This document shows positions 7,109-13,425 of a stretch of 20,423 nt of DNA, piece after piece. Numbering within the stretch: position 1 is the first letter of the stretch; each line of letters starts with the position of its first letter. Location of the stretch: the IMG/VR virus record IMGVR_UViG_3300007734_000437, positions 1 to 20,423 of that record; one strand, written 5' to 3'. The stretch is from a virus. The translations under genes and the position numbers were made by a program. Below the pieces are notes generated by a model. The model worked only from the letters and a program-made list of their open reading frames with translations, did not search any database and was not told the DNA's origin.

Positions 7109-7598
7109 CGTCGATGTCGTTGGGGTTGGGCAGTTCCACAGGGGCGGCCTGAATCGTGGGCACGGGGGCTTTCCCGCTCAACCGTGCCACGATCTCCTCC
7201 TTGCTCAAACTCCCGTAGTTGTTGACCTGGATGTTGACGTTCGCCCCCTGCGTCGCGTTCAGCCCAGCCAGCCGTTGCCGCTTATCAATCGCCACGGCCA
7301 GATTGAACCCGAGGCTGTTAAGTGGAGTGTCCTCCACCGTATCCAGCATCCGGTCCACGATCCGGTCAGCCAAGTTGTCCAGTTTGCCGATGAGTCTTTG
7401 GTTGAATTCTTCCACGGTGATTCCCACGATTCGTTGAAATAGTCGTTTGTCCTCCTCGGTCACATACCCGAGTCGAGGATGTTTCTTTAGCCCCAGCCCC
7501 CGTCCCTCCAACGTAGCCACCGCCAAGTCATTTACGAGCTTTTGCGGTGAGTACGTCGTCCGGCCATGGCTGCCATCCGTTTTGATTCCTTCCGGCAT
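7074..7598 (-). CDS. Hypothetical protein, possible small-terminase analogue
   Basis: From the ATG at 7598 the protein is 174 residues; a start at 7628 would overlap the upstream gene. It has a helical N-terminal half (YSPQKLVNDLAVATLEGRGL, then DKRLFQRIVGITVEEFNQRL) and a central NLAVAIDKRQRLAGLNATQG followed by VNIQVNNYGSLSKEEI. The arrangement of an HTH-like N-terminus, a helical oligomerisation region and a flexible proline-rich tail (GKAPVPTIQAAPVELPNP) resembles small terminase subunits or DNA-binding phage proteins. No decisive motif is visible, so the terminase role is only a possibility. It is the downstream partner of the 345-residue gene, with a 5-bp gap. Confidence 0.6.
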   Translation of the reverse strand: MPEGIKTDGSHGRTTYSPQKLVNDLAVATLEGRGLGLKKHPRLGYVTEEDKRLFQRIVGITVEEFNQRLIGKLDNLADRIVDRMLDTVEDTPLNSLGFNLAVAIDKRQRLAGLNATQGANVNIQVNNYGSLSKEEIVARLSGKAPVPTIQAAPVELPNPNDIDVKKPSIASTAG

Positions 7599-7603
7599 GG
7601 CGC

Positions 7604-8641
7604 CTACCGTCCCTGCCCGTTGGCCCACATGGCCGCCTCCGCCCTGATCCGGGAGATGTAATCCTCGGCTGACTCCTGCTTACGCGGGTAGTCCGGCTCC
7701 TCCCGTTGGAACTGCGGCAGGATCGCTACGGGTCTTAGTTGCTCATCCAAGGATGCCTCCAGCGTTCGCTGTTCGGGAATAGCGGATTTGTGAGCAACAA
7801 CATCCTCAATAGGTGCTGATTCGACACCGATTGGATCAACCACGGTCGGCACCTGCGGCACATCCTCATTCACGTCTATCCGCCGCACCACCTCATACTC
7901 GGCATCCGTGTCATCCCCGGACAGCCAGATGCGATTAACCAGCACCCGCTCCCCTCTCACCAGCCCACCCGTGAACTGCCAGTTCCCAACCTTCGTCCAC
8001 AGCTCCCGCCCATCCTCCCCCATCACCCGCAGCTCATTGTACTGCTTGTTACGACACAGCTTCCCCACAATCCCCTCCCCACCCTCCGGCCACATTGAAG
8101 CCAATCTACTAGCCTCAGTAGGAATAGTGTTGACTTTTTTGCTTTCCCCCTCCGACTCCCCCGCAGGGGGAGTGACAGTGGGAGTGTAAACAGCTTTAGC
8201 TGCCAGACGAGTGAGGTCAGCTTCCACTGCCAGCGGCACATCAGTGGCCGTAGCTAACGGACTGCACTGCGAATTTTGAACTGCTGGGGTGGTTTTATCC
8301 CAATTTTCCCGCCCCAGGCGCTGGCTGACCCCCTCCCCCCCGTGGTCGCTGGAAGCGTGGTCGGGGCCGATGGGGCTAACAGCGTGGTCAAGCGCAGCTT
8401 GAACGGCGGGGGCTGGGATGCCGTAACGCGCAAGATCATGCGAAGCATGGAAGCGCGCAGCTTCACCCAAGTTGCCAGCACGGACGCAGCGGTTGAAATA
8501 GCTCTTCAGCCCAACGATTGACCGTTTGCTGGGGCGACCCAGCTTTGCTTTGAATCGGCTGGCCCTAGCTTGTTTCTGGGCTGATTTGGTAGGAGCGGAG
8601 TGAGTTGGCTGGGAGAGTGAAGGCGGCTGGGCTGAATCCAT
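7604..8641 (-). CDS. Hypothetical protein (345 aa)
   Basis: The ATG at 8641 opens a 345-residue frame. A basic N-terminal region (ARASRFKAKLGRPSKRSIVG) leads into a helical part (LKSYFNRCVRAGNLGEAARF). A low-complexity centre (SPIGPDHASSDHGGEG) and an acidic C-terminal half follow, ending DYISRIRAEAAMWANGQGR. The middle segment LRVMGEDGRELWTKVGNWQFTG in two parts looks beta-rich. The RFKxKLGRPSKR segment resembles an AT-hook-like or HTH-associated basic stretch, suggesting DNA binding, but this is weak. I do not recognise the family. Plus-strand frames over this gene look like shadows. Composition and operon position with the 174-residue gene support coding. Confidence 0.62.
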   Translation of the reverse strand: MDSAQPPSLSQPTHSAPTKSAQKQARASRFKAKLGRPSKRSIVGLKSYFNRCVRAGNLGEAARFHASHDLARYGIPAPAVQAALDHAVSPIGPDHASSDHGGEGVSQRLGRENWDKTTPAVQNSQCSPLATATDVPLAVEADLTRLAAKAVYTPTVTPPAGESEGESKKVNTIPTEASRLASMWPEGGEGIVGKLCRNKQYNELRVMGEDGRELWTKVGNWQFTGGLVRGERVLVNRIWLSGDDTDAEYEVVRRIDVNEDVPQVPTVVDPIGVESAPIEDVVAHKSAIPEQRTLEASLDEQLRPVAILPQFQREEPDYPRKQESAEDYISRIRAEAAMWANGQGR

Positions 8642-8809
8642 GGGGCGATGGAAAATTGCAAATAAGCGGTGAAGGCAAGGTAATACGGCTAGAAGCTGCG
8701 CTACTAGGTTGGCCTGGTCGATTGGTTGGGCTTGATGGTAATGGGTTGGGCAACACTGTTGGCATCAAGCAAGCCCAAGGTGGGCGAGCAACCAAACCAA
8801 GGCCAATAA
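8642..8809. promoter_or_regulatory. Divergent intergenic region with an 8-bp inverted repeat
   Basis: This 168-bp gap between a minus-strand and a plus-strand gene should carry promoters for both. It is rich in GGTTGG/ATTGG-like runs. GCTTGATG (8730-8737) and CATCAAGC (8763-8770) form a perfect 8-bp inverted repeat around a 25-bp loop, which itself contains GTTGGGCAAC. This could be an operator or an RNA hairpin; there is no T-run to make it a terminator. A plus-strand frame across the region (start 8605) has no credible protein character. Confidence 0.35.
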
Positions 8810-9043
8810 ATGAAAACAGAGAACAAGCTGATAGAAGTTGAGACGGGGTACAAATGGGAAGTGCGGGATGCGCGGGGCAACCTTCGCTCGGAAATCGTTT
8901 GGAGCGAATGGGGTGAACAGTATTACGTCACGGCGGGGAGTCCCGAGGTGCCGTTCTTCACGGACTTTGAGGAAGCGCTCAAGTTTGCCGAAAGCTGCGA
9001 GTATGCTCACGCCTTCCGCGACGGTTGGGTGCCCTCTCTCTGA
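8810..9043 (+). CDS. Small hypothetical protein (77 aa)
   Basis: The product begins MKTENKLIEVETGYKWEVRD and continues ARGNLRSEIVWSEWGEQYYV. It has alternating strands followed by a helix (DFEEALKFAESCEYAHAF), suggesting a small alpha/beta fold. It carries no catalytic motif that I recognise. The ATG follows an A-rich stretch (CCAATAA) with only a weak AAGG upstream. The next gene, a small membrane protein, starts 2 bp after its stop, so both are likely translated together. Function unknown. Confidence 0.66.
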   Translation: MKTENKLIEVETGYKWEVRDARGNLRSEIVWSEWGEQYYVTAGSPEVPFFTDFEEALKFAESCEYAHAFRDGWVPSL

Positions 9044-9045
9044 CC

Positions 9046-9147
9046 ATGAAACGCACACTTGAAAACCTCGCTGCGCTTGTCCTCTGGCTCGCGTGCTCCG
9101 TTCTCTTCGCCGTGGTGGCCTTGGGCTTCTGCGGCTTCTTCGATTGA
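9046..9147 (+). CDS. Small single-pass membrane protein (33 aa)
   Basis: This short gene starts 2 bp after the preceding stop. The product is MKRTLENLAALVLWLACSVL followed by FAVVALGFCGFFD. Residues 8-31 form one strongly hydrophobic helix after a basic N-terminus, as in small phage inner-membrane proteins. It is too short and too far from the lysis-like genes at 19.6 kb to call a holin. The charged N-terminus suggests that end stays in the cytoplasm. Support comes from hydrophobic character and spacing. Confidence 0.55.
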   Translation: MKRTLENLAALVLWLACSVLFAVVALGFCGFFD

Positions 9148-9195
9148 TTGATCTTCGCCAGAAAAACCAAACCCGTAAATCAAACCCGTACACAC

Positions 9196-9657
9196 ATGAA
9201 CACGAACACGAACGAAACCAAAGTCAGCGAACTTGCCGCGATTGCCCTTGCCGAATGGCTCGGAATTGAGCGGGACGAAATCACGGAAGCGCGGAGCGAC
9301 TGCTACGGCTTGACCGTGCTGGAGATAGGGCAAGACAGCTACGCCGTGGGCGATGACTCCCAAGCCTATGAGGCGTGCAAGGAATACCTCAAGGAAGCCG
9401 TCTGGTCATTCAACGGCAATTTCATCGCGGAGGTTTGCGGCTTGCCCGTTGAACTCGGGGAGGTGTTCAGCGGTTACACTCACAAAGAATGCGAGGGGGC
9501 AAACCCCGCGCTGCTGGCGCTGGTCAAACGCACTTGCGGGTTTGACTCGTTCGTGTCGCGTGCGGTGGGCGATTGCGGGCGCGGCCATTTCCTTGCTCAT
9601 TACGACGGAGACGAAATCGACCTCGGGGATGGCTTGTACGCCTACCGCATCGGCTGA
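9196..9657 (+). CDS. Hypothetical phage protein (153 aa)
   Basis: The ATG at 9196 follows the A/C-rich leader CCCGTACACAC typical of this genome's uncoupled starts. The frame itself is open upstream to 9148, but only from a TTG. The protein is acidic, with AIALAEWLGIERDEI and DSYAVGDDSQAYEACKEYLK near the N-terminus and GRGHFLAHYDGDEIDLGDGL near the end. That last element is one I associate with a family of phage hypothetical proteins, whose role I do not know. There are several conserved-looking cysteines but no clear metal site. A strong hairpin lies just after its stop. Confidence 0.68.
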   Translation: MNTNTNETKVSELAAIALAEWLGIERDEITEARSDCYGLTVLEIGQDSYAVGDDSQAYEACKEYLKEAVWSFNGNFIAEVCGLPVELGEVFSGYTHKECEGANPALLALVKRTCGFDSFVSRAVGDCGRGHFLAHYDGDEIDLGDGLYAYRIG

Positions 9658-9717
9658 CGTTCGCTTGCTTCGCCACAGCCCTTGCCGAGCGCGAGGGCTT
9701 TACGAAGCGAGGGAACG
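9658..9717 (+). other. Two-tier intergenic hairpin
   Basis: Directly after the stop at 9657, CGTTCGCTTGCTTCG (9658-9672) pairs with CGAAGCGAGGGAACG (9703-9717). That gives 15 positions with one G-G mismatch and one G-U pair. Inside the loop, AGCCCT (9677-9682) pairs with AGGGCT (9694-9699). There is no T-run afterwards, so it is not a standard intrinsic terminator. It may protect or process the mRNA or regulate the gene at 9756. Confidence 0.5.
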
Positions 9718-9755
9718 ACTCCCAAGCCTCAACAACCAGTAAAAAACCAGTACGC

Positions 9756-10016
9756 ATGAAAATCGAAACCGTAGAATTCACGCTGCCCGATTTCTGGGCA
9801 TCTTATCTCATCAACCGCGACTCATCGAGTTTGACCAAATTTGAGGTCAACGAGATCAACGCTTGTCTCCATCGTTTGGCGCAACAGGTAGGTGGCTCGC
9901 TTTCGTGCGTCTCATGCGACGATGAACCCACGTTTTCCATCGGAAGCGACTGGAACGGACTTTCGGGCATGAATCACCGTTTCACGTTTCACGTTCAACG
10001 GAGGGCCAGCGCATGA
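9756..10016 (+). CDS. Small hypothetical phage protein (86 aa)
   Basis: The likely start is the ATG at 9756 (MKIETVEFTLPDFWASYLIN). The frame continues upstream to 9573, but that part overlaps the previous gene and has a shadow-like composition. The segment LPDFWASYLINRDSSSLTKF resembles a short domain found in phage and bacterial small proteins, in which a LPxxWAxxLINGD-like element is followed by an acidic beta-rich tail. Here the tail is EPTFSIGSDWNGLSG. Its function is unknown. The leader is A/C-rich and lacks a Shine-Dalgarno sequence. The stop overlaps the next start (ATGA). Confidence 0.68.
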   Translation: MKIETVEFTLPDFWASYLINRDSSSLTKFEVNEINACLHRLAQQVGGSLSCVSCDDEPTFSIGSDWNGLSGMNHRFTFHVQRRASA

Positions 10017-10195
10017 GCCCCGAGACGCTCAACGCTCGATTGGTTGCGCTGCGCTTGCTTCCGCTCGGTGACGAAGAGCTGCACGTTCTCTCTGATCCTA
10101 GGGAACGCGAGCAACGAAAGGCGATGCTAGAGGACTTGCGCGACCGCTGCGGGGTTCCCTTGACCGATGAAGAGCTTGCCGAGGCGATGAAGTAA
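10013..10195 (+). CDS. Small helical hypothetical protein (60 aa)
   Basis: ATGA-coupled to the preceding gene. The 60-residue product starts MSPETLNARLVALRLLPLGD and is mostly charged helix (ERKAMLEDL-type, ending LTDEELAEAMK). It is the last gene before a strong intrinsic terminator, so it closes this operon. No domain is recognised. Confidence 0.62.
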   Translation: MSPETLNARLVALRLLPLGDEELHVLSDPREREQRKAMLEDLRDRCGVPLTDEELAEAMK

Positions 10196-10210
10196 CGCGC
10201 CAACGAACCC

Positions 10211-10239
10211 AAGCCCTCGCCCAACGGCGGGGGCTTTTT
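10211..10239 (+). terminator. Intrinsic terminator of the 8810-10195 operon
   Basis: AAGCCCTCGCC (10211-10221), loop CAAC, then GGCGGGGGCTT (10226-10236) pair over all 11 positions with one G-U, running into TTTTT (10235-10239). It lies 15 bp after the last stop codon. This is a textbook rho-independent terminator on the plus strand. Confidence 0.88.
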
Positions 10240-10551
10240 GTTGGGGCTCGCTTGCCCTAGCTGCTGCACGCCCTTGCGCGGTCGCTTGGGGCCAGCGCGA
10301 GCCTTGCCGTAACGCTGTGCCAATTCCGAGAACCAATTTTGGTTTTCGTTTTTAGCCCGAAAATTACCGATCCCAGGACATTCAGCCTTTGGGAAAACGC
10401 CCAAGGCAATTTCGGGAAGTCAATTTACCCGAAGCATTTTGACCCGGAAACATTTTGGCTTGGGGAAAACAGGCACACCGATTTTGATTTTTGAATTTTA
10501 CCGGAAAAATAACCCACGGAAACAATTTGGCCTTGTAACCGTGGCCGCATT
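10240..10551. promoter_or_regulatory. AT-rich non-coding region before the methyltransferase
   Basis: There is no convincing gene between the terminator and the methyltransferase. From about 10330 the DNA is markedly richer in A/T than its surroundings and repeats GGAAA and ATTTTGG-like words. AACCAA-TT-TTGGTT (10331-10344) is a short hairpin followed by T-rich DNA, possibly a second weak terminator. GGCTCGC (10245-10251) and GCGAGCC (10297-10303) are complementary at long range. The region most likely holds the promoter for the methyltransferase operon. A minus-strand frame here is not persuasive. Confidence 0.45.
10445..10531 (+). repeat. Pair of 15-bp near-identical direct repeats
   Basis: CGGAAACATTTTGGC (10445-10459) and CGGAAACAATTTGGC (10517-10531) differ at one base and lie 72 bp apart. 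Related words occur between and around them: GGGGAAAACAGGC at about 10462, CCGGAAAAAT at 10501 and TTTGGGAAAAC near 10388. They could be binding sites for a regulator or replication protein. Confidence 0.5.
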
Positions 10552-11724
10552 GTGGCCCAACCAACAACGACACACATGACATGGATACTACCAAGCCAGT
10601 TACACACGTTAGCCTTTGCGCCGGGTACGGCGGCATTGATCTCGGACTCAAGCGAGCAATCCCAAATCTGCGAACAATCGCTGTTAGCGAGATCGAAGCG
10701 TTCGCCTGCGCGAACTTGGTCGCTAAAATGGAAGCGGGATGCCTGGATGCGGCACCTATCTGGACGGATGTTAAGACCTTCCCTTGGGAGGAGTTTCGCG
10801 GCAAAGTGGACATCCTCTCTGGAGGCTACCCTTGCCAGCCCTTCAGCGCCGCAGGGAAACGACTCGGCAAGGACGACCCAAGACATTTGTGGCCTTGGAT
10901 CGCAGACGGAATTCGGGTTTGCCGGCCAGCCGTGTGCTTCTTTGAGAATGTCGAGGGACACATCAGCCTTGGACTCCGAGAGGTCATCGGAGAACTGGAA
11001 GAGATCGGTTACCGAGCAACGTGGGGAGTATTCTCGGCGGCTGAAGTCGGCGCACCTCACCAACGCAAGCGGGTTTTCATCCTGGCCCACAGCAAATGCA
11101 CGGGACTGGAAAGATGGAGATGCTGGATGCAATCAACGAGCGATAGATCAAGGGCATCAGATCACTCTAGGGAGGGCTGCGACTTGTTGGAACAATGGCC
11201 CAGCCGCCCAGGCCGACCCCAGTTCCCGTGGGAGCCGCCGAGGGTGGTTGGAAATCAACCCGCAGGTTTGGGGGACACCCAGAGCGAGCGAACGGGGGGA
11301 CTGCCCATCGGAGCGGGAGAGGCACAACCCGGATTTGAGGGCGCAAGTAGTGTTGGCGCAGGCATGGGCGACACCGAAAGCCAGCGATCCCCAGCACAGC
11401 GGCCCCAATATGCGAGACTCGGCGGGGAATTATGCGCTGCCAGCGCAAGCCGTAAGAGAGTCGTGGGCGACACCGATAGTCGGGGACAGTCATCTAGCAT
11501 CGACACCCGATGTGGCGGCCAAACGATTGTCGGGGGGCAAAGTGACCTTGAGCCGTCAGAACGCTGGCAAACTGAACCCGCGCTGGGTGGAGACGCTCAT
11601 GGGTCTGCCGGTAGGATGGACTATGCCCAGTTGTGCGTCTCCGGTGACAATCGCACCGACGAATTGCGGCTCCTTGGCAACGGAGTCGTCCCAGCAACCG
11701 CAGAACGAGCTTTTCGCACTTTGA
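10552..11724 (+). CDS. Overlapping +1-frame ORF with W(A/P)TPxASD repeats
   Basis: A 390-codon open frame (GTG at 10552, or ATG at 10576) covers almost the whole methyltransferase in another frame. Its translation has features I associate with a family of phage proteins found beside C5-methyltransferases: ENWKRSVTEQRGEYSRRLKS (147-166) and repeated tryptophan units WPTANARD (178), WGTPRASE (240), WATPKASD (272) and WATPIVGD (305). Near the end is LNPRWVETLMGLPVGWT (341-357). Because the whole set occurs in order, this may be a real product made by overlapping translation. Alternatively, these proteins may be common out-of-frame annotations of the methyltransferase itself, since each WxTP unit is the same DNA as a GDTxS unit. 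I consider both possible. Confidence 0.45.
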   Translation: MAQPTTTHMTWILPSQLHTLAFAPGTAALISDSSEQSQICEQSLLARSKRSPARTWSLKWKRDAWMRHLSGRMLRPSLGRSFAAKWTSSLEATLASPSAPQGNDSARTTQDICGLGSQTEFGFAGQPCASLRMSRDTSALDSERSSENWKRSVTEQRGEYSRRLKSAHLTNASGFSSWPTANARDWKDGDAGCNQRAIDQGHQITLGRAATCWNNGPAAQADPSSRGSRRGWLEINPQVWGTPRASERGDCPSERERHNPDLRAQVVLAQAWATPKASDPQHSGPNMRDSAGNYALPAQAVRESWATPIVGDSHLASTPDVAAKRLSGGKVTLSRQNAGKLNPRWVETLMGLPVGWTMPSCASPVTIAPTNCGSLATESSQQPQNELFAL

Positions 11725-11744
11725 TCGCCCGGTTTTTCCCATGA
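10581..11744 (+). CDS. C5-cytosine DNA methyltransferase
   Basis: This 387-residue enzyme transfers a methyl group from S-adenosylmethionine to cytosine C5 in DNA, in phages often to evade host restriction. Motif I is SLCAGYGGIDLGL (11-23). Motif IV is GGYPCQPFS (81-89) with catalytic Cys85. Motif VI is ENV (122-124). Motif VIII is around QRKRVFILA (161-169). Motif X is LRLLGNGVVPATAERAF (363-379). The region between VIII and X, where target recognition sits, has three GDTxS units (231, 263, 297) and WPSRPGRPQFPWEPPRVVG. The start has no Shine-Dalgarno sequence; the leader is A/C-rich. Its stop overlaps the next start (ATGA). A second long frame runs the full length of this gene. Confidence 0.92.
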   Translation: MDTTKPVTHVSLCAGYGGIDLGLKRAIPNLRTIAVSEIEAFACANLVAKMEAGCLDAAPIWTDVKTFPWEEFRGKVDILSGGYPCQPFSAAGKRLGKDDPRHLWPWIADGIRVCRPAVCFFENVEGHISLGLREVIGELEEIGYRATWGVFSAAEVGAPHQRKRVFILAHSKCTGLERWRCWMQSTSDRSRASDHSREGCDLLEQWPSRPGRPQFPWEPPRVVGNQPAGLGDTQSERTGGLPIGAGEAQPGFEGASSVGAGMGDTESQRSPAQRPQYARLGGELCAASASRKRVVGDTDSRGQSSSIDTRCGGQTIVGGQSDLEPSERWQTEPALGGDAHGSAGRMDYAQLCVSGDNRTDELRLLGNGVVPATAERAFRTLIARFFP

Positions 11745-12178
11745 ACAACGACACACAAGCAGAGCTCGAAAAGCTACGAGCGGAACACGAACAGTTGCTG
11801 AAAGACCTCAAGGAGCTCACCGATAACTGGGATCACGACCGACGTTATCTTGATTGGGTGAATCCAGAGTTAAGCAGCGAATTATTACCGTGGACGATTG
11901 AAAACCTAATGTTCGTTTCAATTGCTGGAGAACTGGAACGTACCGCCAAAACCGAAGAAGAAAAGAGGACGGCATATGTGGCCCGGCAAATTGCGGTGTA
12001 CATTTACACCCTGCACGAAATTAATTCCGCGATGAGTTATCTTCTCGGGACTTTCGTCGGACAGTGGGGCAAAGACTGCCCGCGAAAAACCCACAAAGAC
12101 AGGCCGAATTACGGCGAACGATGGACCAGTCGCCTGGGGCTTAATATCGACACCCGCTTGGACAAAAAGAAAAAGTGA
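11741..12178 (+). CDS. Hypothetical protein (145 aa)
   Basis: Coupled to the methyltransferase by ATGA. The N-terminus is a charged helix (MNNDTQAELEKLRAEHEQLL), probably a coiled coil. A hydrophobic middle follows, with RQIAVYIYTLHEINSAMSYL and LGTFVGQW, and a lysine-rich C-terminus ending DTRLDKKKK. The middle stretch is not long enough or continuous enough for a confident membrane helix. No motif points to a function. The position suggests expression with the methyltransferase. Confidence 0.68.
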   Translation: MNNDTQAELEKLRAEHEQLLKDLKELTDNWDHDRRYLDWVNPELSSELLPWTIENLMFVSIAGELERTAKTEEEKRTAYVARQIAVYIYTLHEINSAMSYLLGTFVGQWGKDCPRKTHKDRPNYGERWTSRLGLNIDTRLDKKKK

Positions 12179-12188
12179 CGCATCTCCC

Positions 12189-12488
12189 ATGAACACACTA
12201 AACAAACTACTGGCCCGATGGGGCCTGAAACTGACACGAACGGACGGCATTGGCGACTTCGCCTTGCTGCAAGAACGCCATCAGGAGCTGATGGAAAGAA
12301 GGCTTGATGGAATGGTTAGGGCCGATGCCCTCCGCGCTGAAATTAACGAACTAGAGCGCAAGTTGGCCGAAATTGAGGCCGACATTGTTGACCTCCGCGA
12401 ACAGAACAAGGAACTGAAGCGCAAGCTGGCGTGCAAGACCGCGAGCGAGTACTATTGGAAGAAGCAGGCGAAGGAGGCACGCGGATGA
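12189..12488 (+). CDS. Coiled-coil hypothetical protein (99 aa)
   Basis: Ten bases after the previous stop, this frame encodes a strongly helical protein. Residues 28-80 are heptad-like (LRAEINELERKLAEIEADIV, then LREQNKELKRKLA), a clear coiled coil. The N-terminus is basic (KLLARWGLKLTRT). It may form a dimer or act as a scaffold-like accessory protein, but nothing specific can be said. The final bases include an AAGGAGG site used by the next, ATGA-overlapping gene. Confidence 0.66.
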   Translation: MNTLNKLLARWGLKLTRTDGIGDFALLQERHQELMERRLDGMVRADALRAEINELERKLAEIEADIVDLREQNKELKRKLACKTASEYYWKKQAKEARG

Positions 12489-12694
12489 AAATCAACTTGG
12501 AGTTTGGAGACGAAGAAGAGCATTTGGCTATGCGCGCCATTCACGGATCGGAGGCTTTTTCCACATTGATTAGTCTCGATGCCGAGCTGCGGGCTTTTCT
12601 GAAACACGAATCGCCCCGTTTCGAGACCGCAAGAGATCTCGCCAGCTACATCCGTAACGAGATTTCCGAGGTATTGGCAAAGATCGAAGAATGA
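12485..12694 (+). CDS. Small hypothetical protein (69 aa)
   Basis: The ATG at 12485 overlaps the upstream stop (ATGA) and has a good Shine-Dalgarno sequence, AAGGAGG, at about 9 bp. The product begins MKINLEFGDEEEHLAMRAIH and ends YIRNEISEVLAKIEE. It has a short strand, then acidic helices (STLISLDAELRAFLKHESPR). A longer version from 12431 is unlikely given this start. I have seen similar short MKIxLEF...DEEEAxxAxxA proteins in phage early regions; their function is unknown. Confidence 0.67.
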   Translation: MKINLEFGDEEEHLAMRAIHGSEAFSTLISLDAELRAFLKHESPRFETARDLASYIRNEISEVLAKIEE

Positions 12695-12903
12695 AACGAG
12701 TCACCCGTTTTGACACCATCTCGGTAATTATTTCGGCCTACGGCACGACTTGCACTGGCAAGCGCCGGTACGCCAACATCAAGGAGGGGCAGATAGTCAG
12801 CTTTAAAAACCACCGCAAGCCGCCCCAATGGATGACTGATGAACTGTGGGACAAGGTAGAGATGACTGTCGCGCAGTTCCTACGGGACTTTCCCGACAAG
12901 TGA
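12691..12903 (+). CDS. Small hypothetical protein (70 aa)
   Basis: ATGA-coupled to the previous gene. The 70-residue product (MKRVTRFDTISVIISAYGTT...) carries a basic patch, GKRRYANIKEGQIVSFKNHR, and a helical acidic end, WDKVEMTVAQFLRDFPDK. The stop overlaps the next GTG start (GTGA). Unknown function; the basic patch could bind nucleic acid, but that is a guess from charge alone. Confidence 0.62.
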   Translation: MKRVTRFDTISVIISAYGTTCTGKRRYANIKEGQIVSFKNHRKPPQWMTDELWDKVEMTVAQFLRDFPDK

Positions 12904-13145
12904 AGAAACAAAAACGATACCCCCGCAACTGGGCGCTGGAGCACAAGCCATCCAACAAATGGCAGCAGGTGCTGGTTGCCCGTAAGGACAAGAACGACCG
13001 GGACGTGAAGCGGAAAGCCAAAAGTCTCCCAGATCTCTCACCCACAGAGCTTTACGAAGTTATCGACGAGGGTTACCACTACTTCTGGCAGCGTCGGGGA
13101 CGAATCCCACCCAACTACAACGCCATCCGATGGGCCAAAGCATGA
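12900..13145 (+). CDS. Small basic hypothetical protein (81 aa, GTG start)
   Basis: The GTG at 12900 overlaps the upstream stop and gives KKQKRYPRNWALEHKPSNKW after the initiator. The N-terminal half is very basic (RKDKNDRDVKRKAKS). The C-terminal half has LSPTELYEVIDEGYHYFWQR and ends PPNYNAIRWAKA. A longer frame begins at 12846, but the coupled start fits the operon better. The basic half suggests nucleic-acid contact; no domain is recognised. The stop overlaps the XRE-like gene's ATG (ATGA). Confidence 0.62.
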   Translation: MKKQKRYPRNWALEHKPSNKWQQVLVARKDKNDRDVKRKAKSLPDLSPTELYEVIDEGYHYFWQRRGRIPPNYNAIRWAKA

Positions 13146-13390
13146 CCACAGACACATCAGAACAGGGCTTTCCTGCCGTTTTAAAGGCATTCCGCGCCAA
13201 GTACGGGGTAAGCCAGCAACGGCTGGCTGAAAGGCTCCAAATCGCCCGCAATACGGTTAAGGCATGGGAGCATGGCGACCCGAGGCGGCAGCCCCACATC
13301 CTCACTCGGGAAGGGGTGGTTGCCCGCTTGACAATCTACGAGCGGGAGCTACTTTGTGGCCCTGTTGCCAACAGCCCCGACTCGCAATAG
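13142..13390 (+). CDS. XRE-family helix-turn-helix protein
   Basis: The 82-residue protein contains the XRE/Cro fold: FPAVLKAFRAKYGVSQQRLA followed by ERLQIARNTVKAWEHGDPRR, with the HTH at about residues 20-45. Such proteins bind operator DNA as dimers and regulate phage or toxin-antitoxin promoters. The start at 13142 is ATGA-coupled to the previous gene; a frame from 13130 is less likely. It is the last protein gene before tRNA-Gln, and a partner gene of the classic divergent CI/Cro type is absent here. Its role as a regulator is inferred from the fold. Confidence 0.8.
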   Translation: MTTDTSEQGFPAVLKAFRAKYGVSQQRLAERLQIARNTVKAWEHGDPRRQPHILTREGVVARLTIYERELLCGPVANSPDSQ

Positions 13391-13425
13391 GGGAGAACCA
13401 ACCGAGGCGAGCGGGGCCACTACTT

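Noticed and set aside
10331-10350. AACCAA-TT-TTGGTT hairpin as a second terminator
   Set aside because: The stem is only 6 bp with a 2-base loop and weak A/T pairs; a strong terminator lies 100 bp upstream.
10425-11132. A 235-codon minus-strand frame opposite the methyltransferase
   Set aside because: No domain, no start signal and no partner genes on that strand; the plus strand carries clear methyltransferase motifs.
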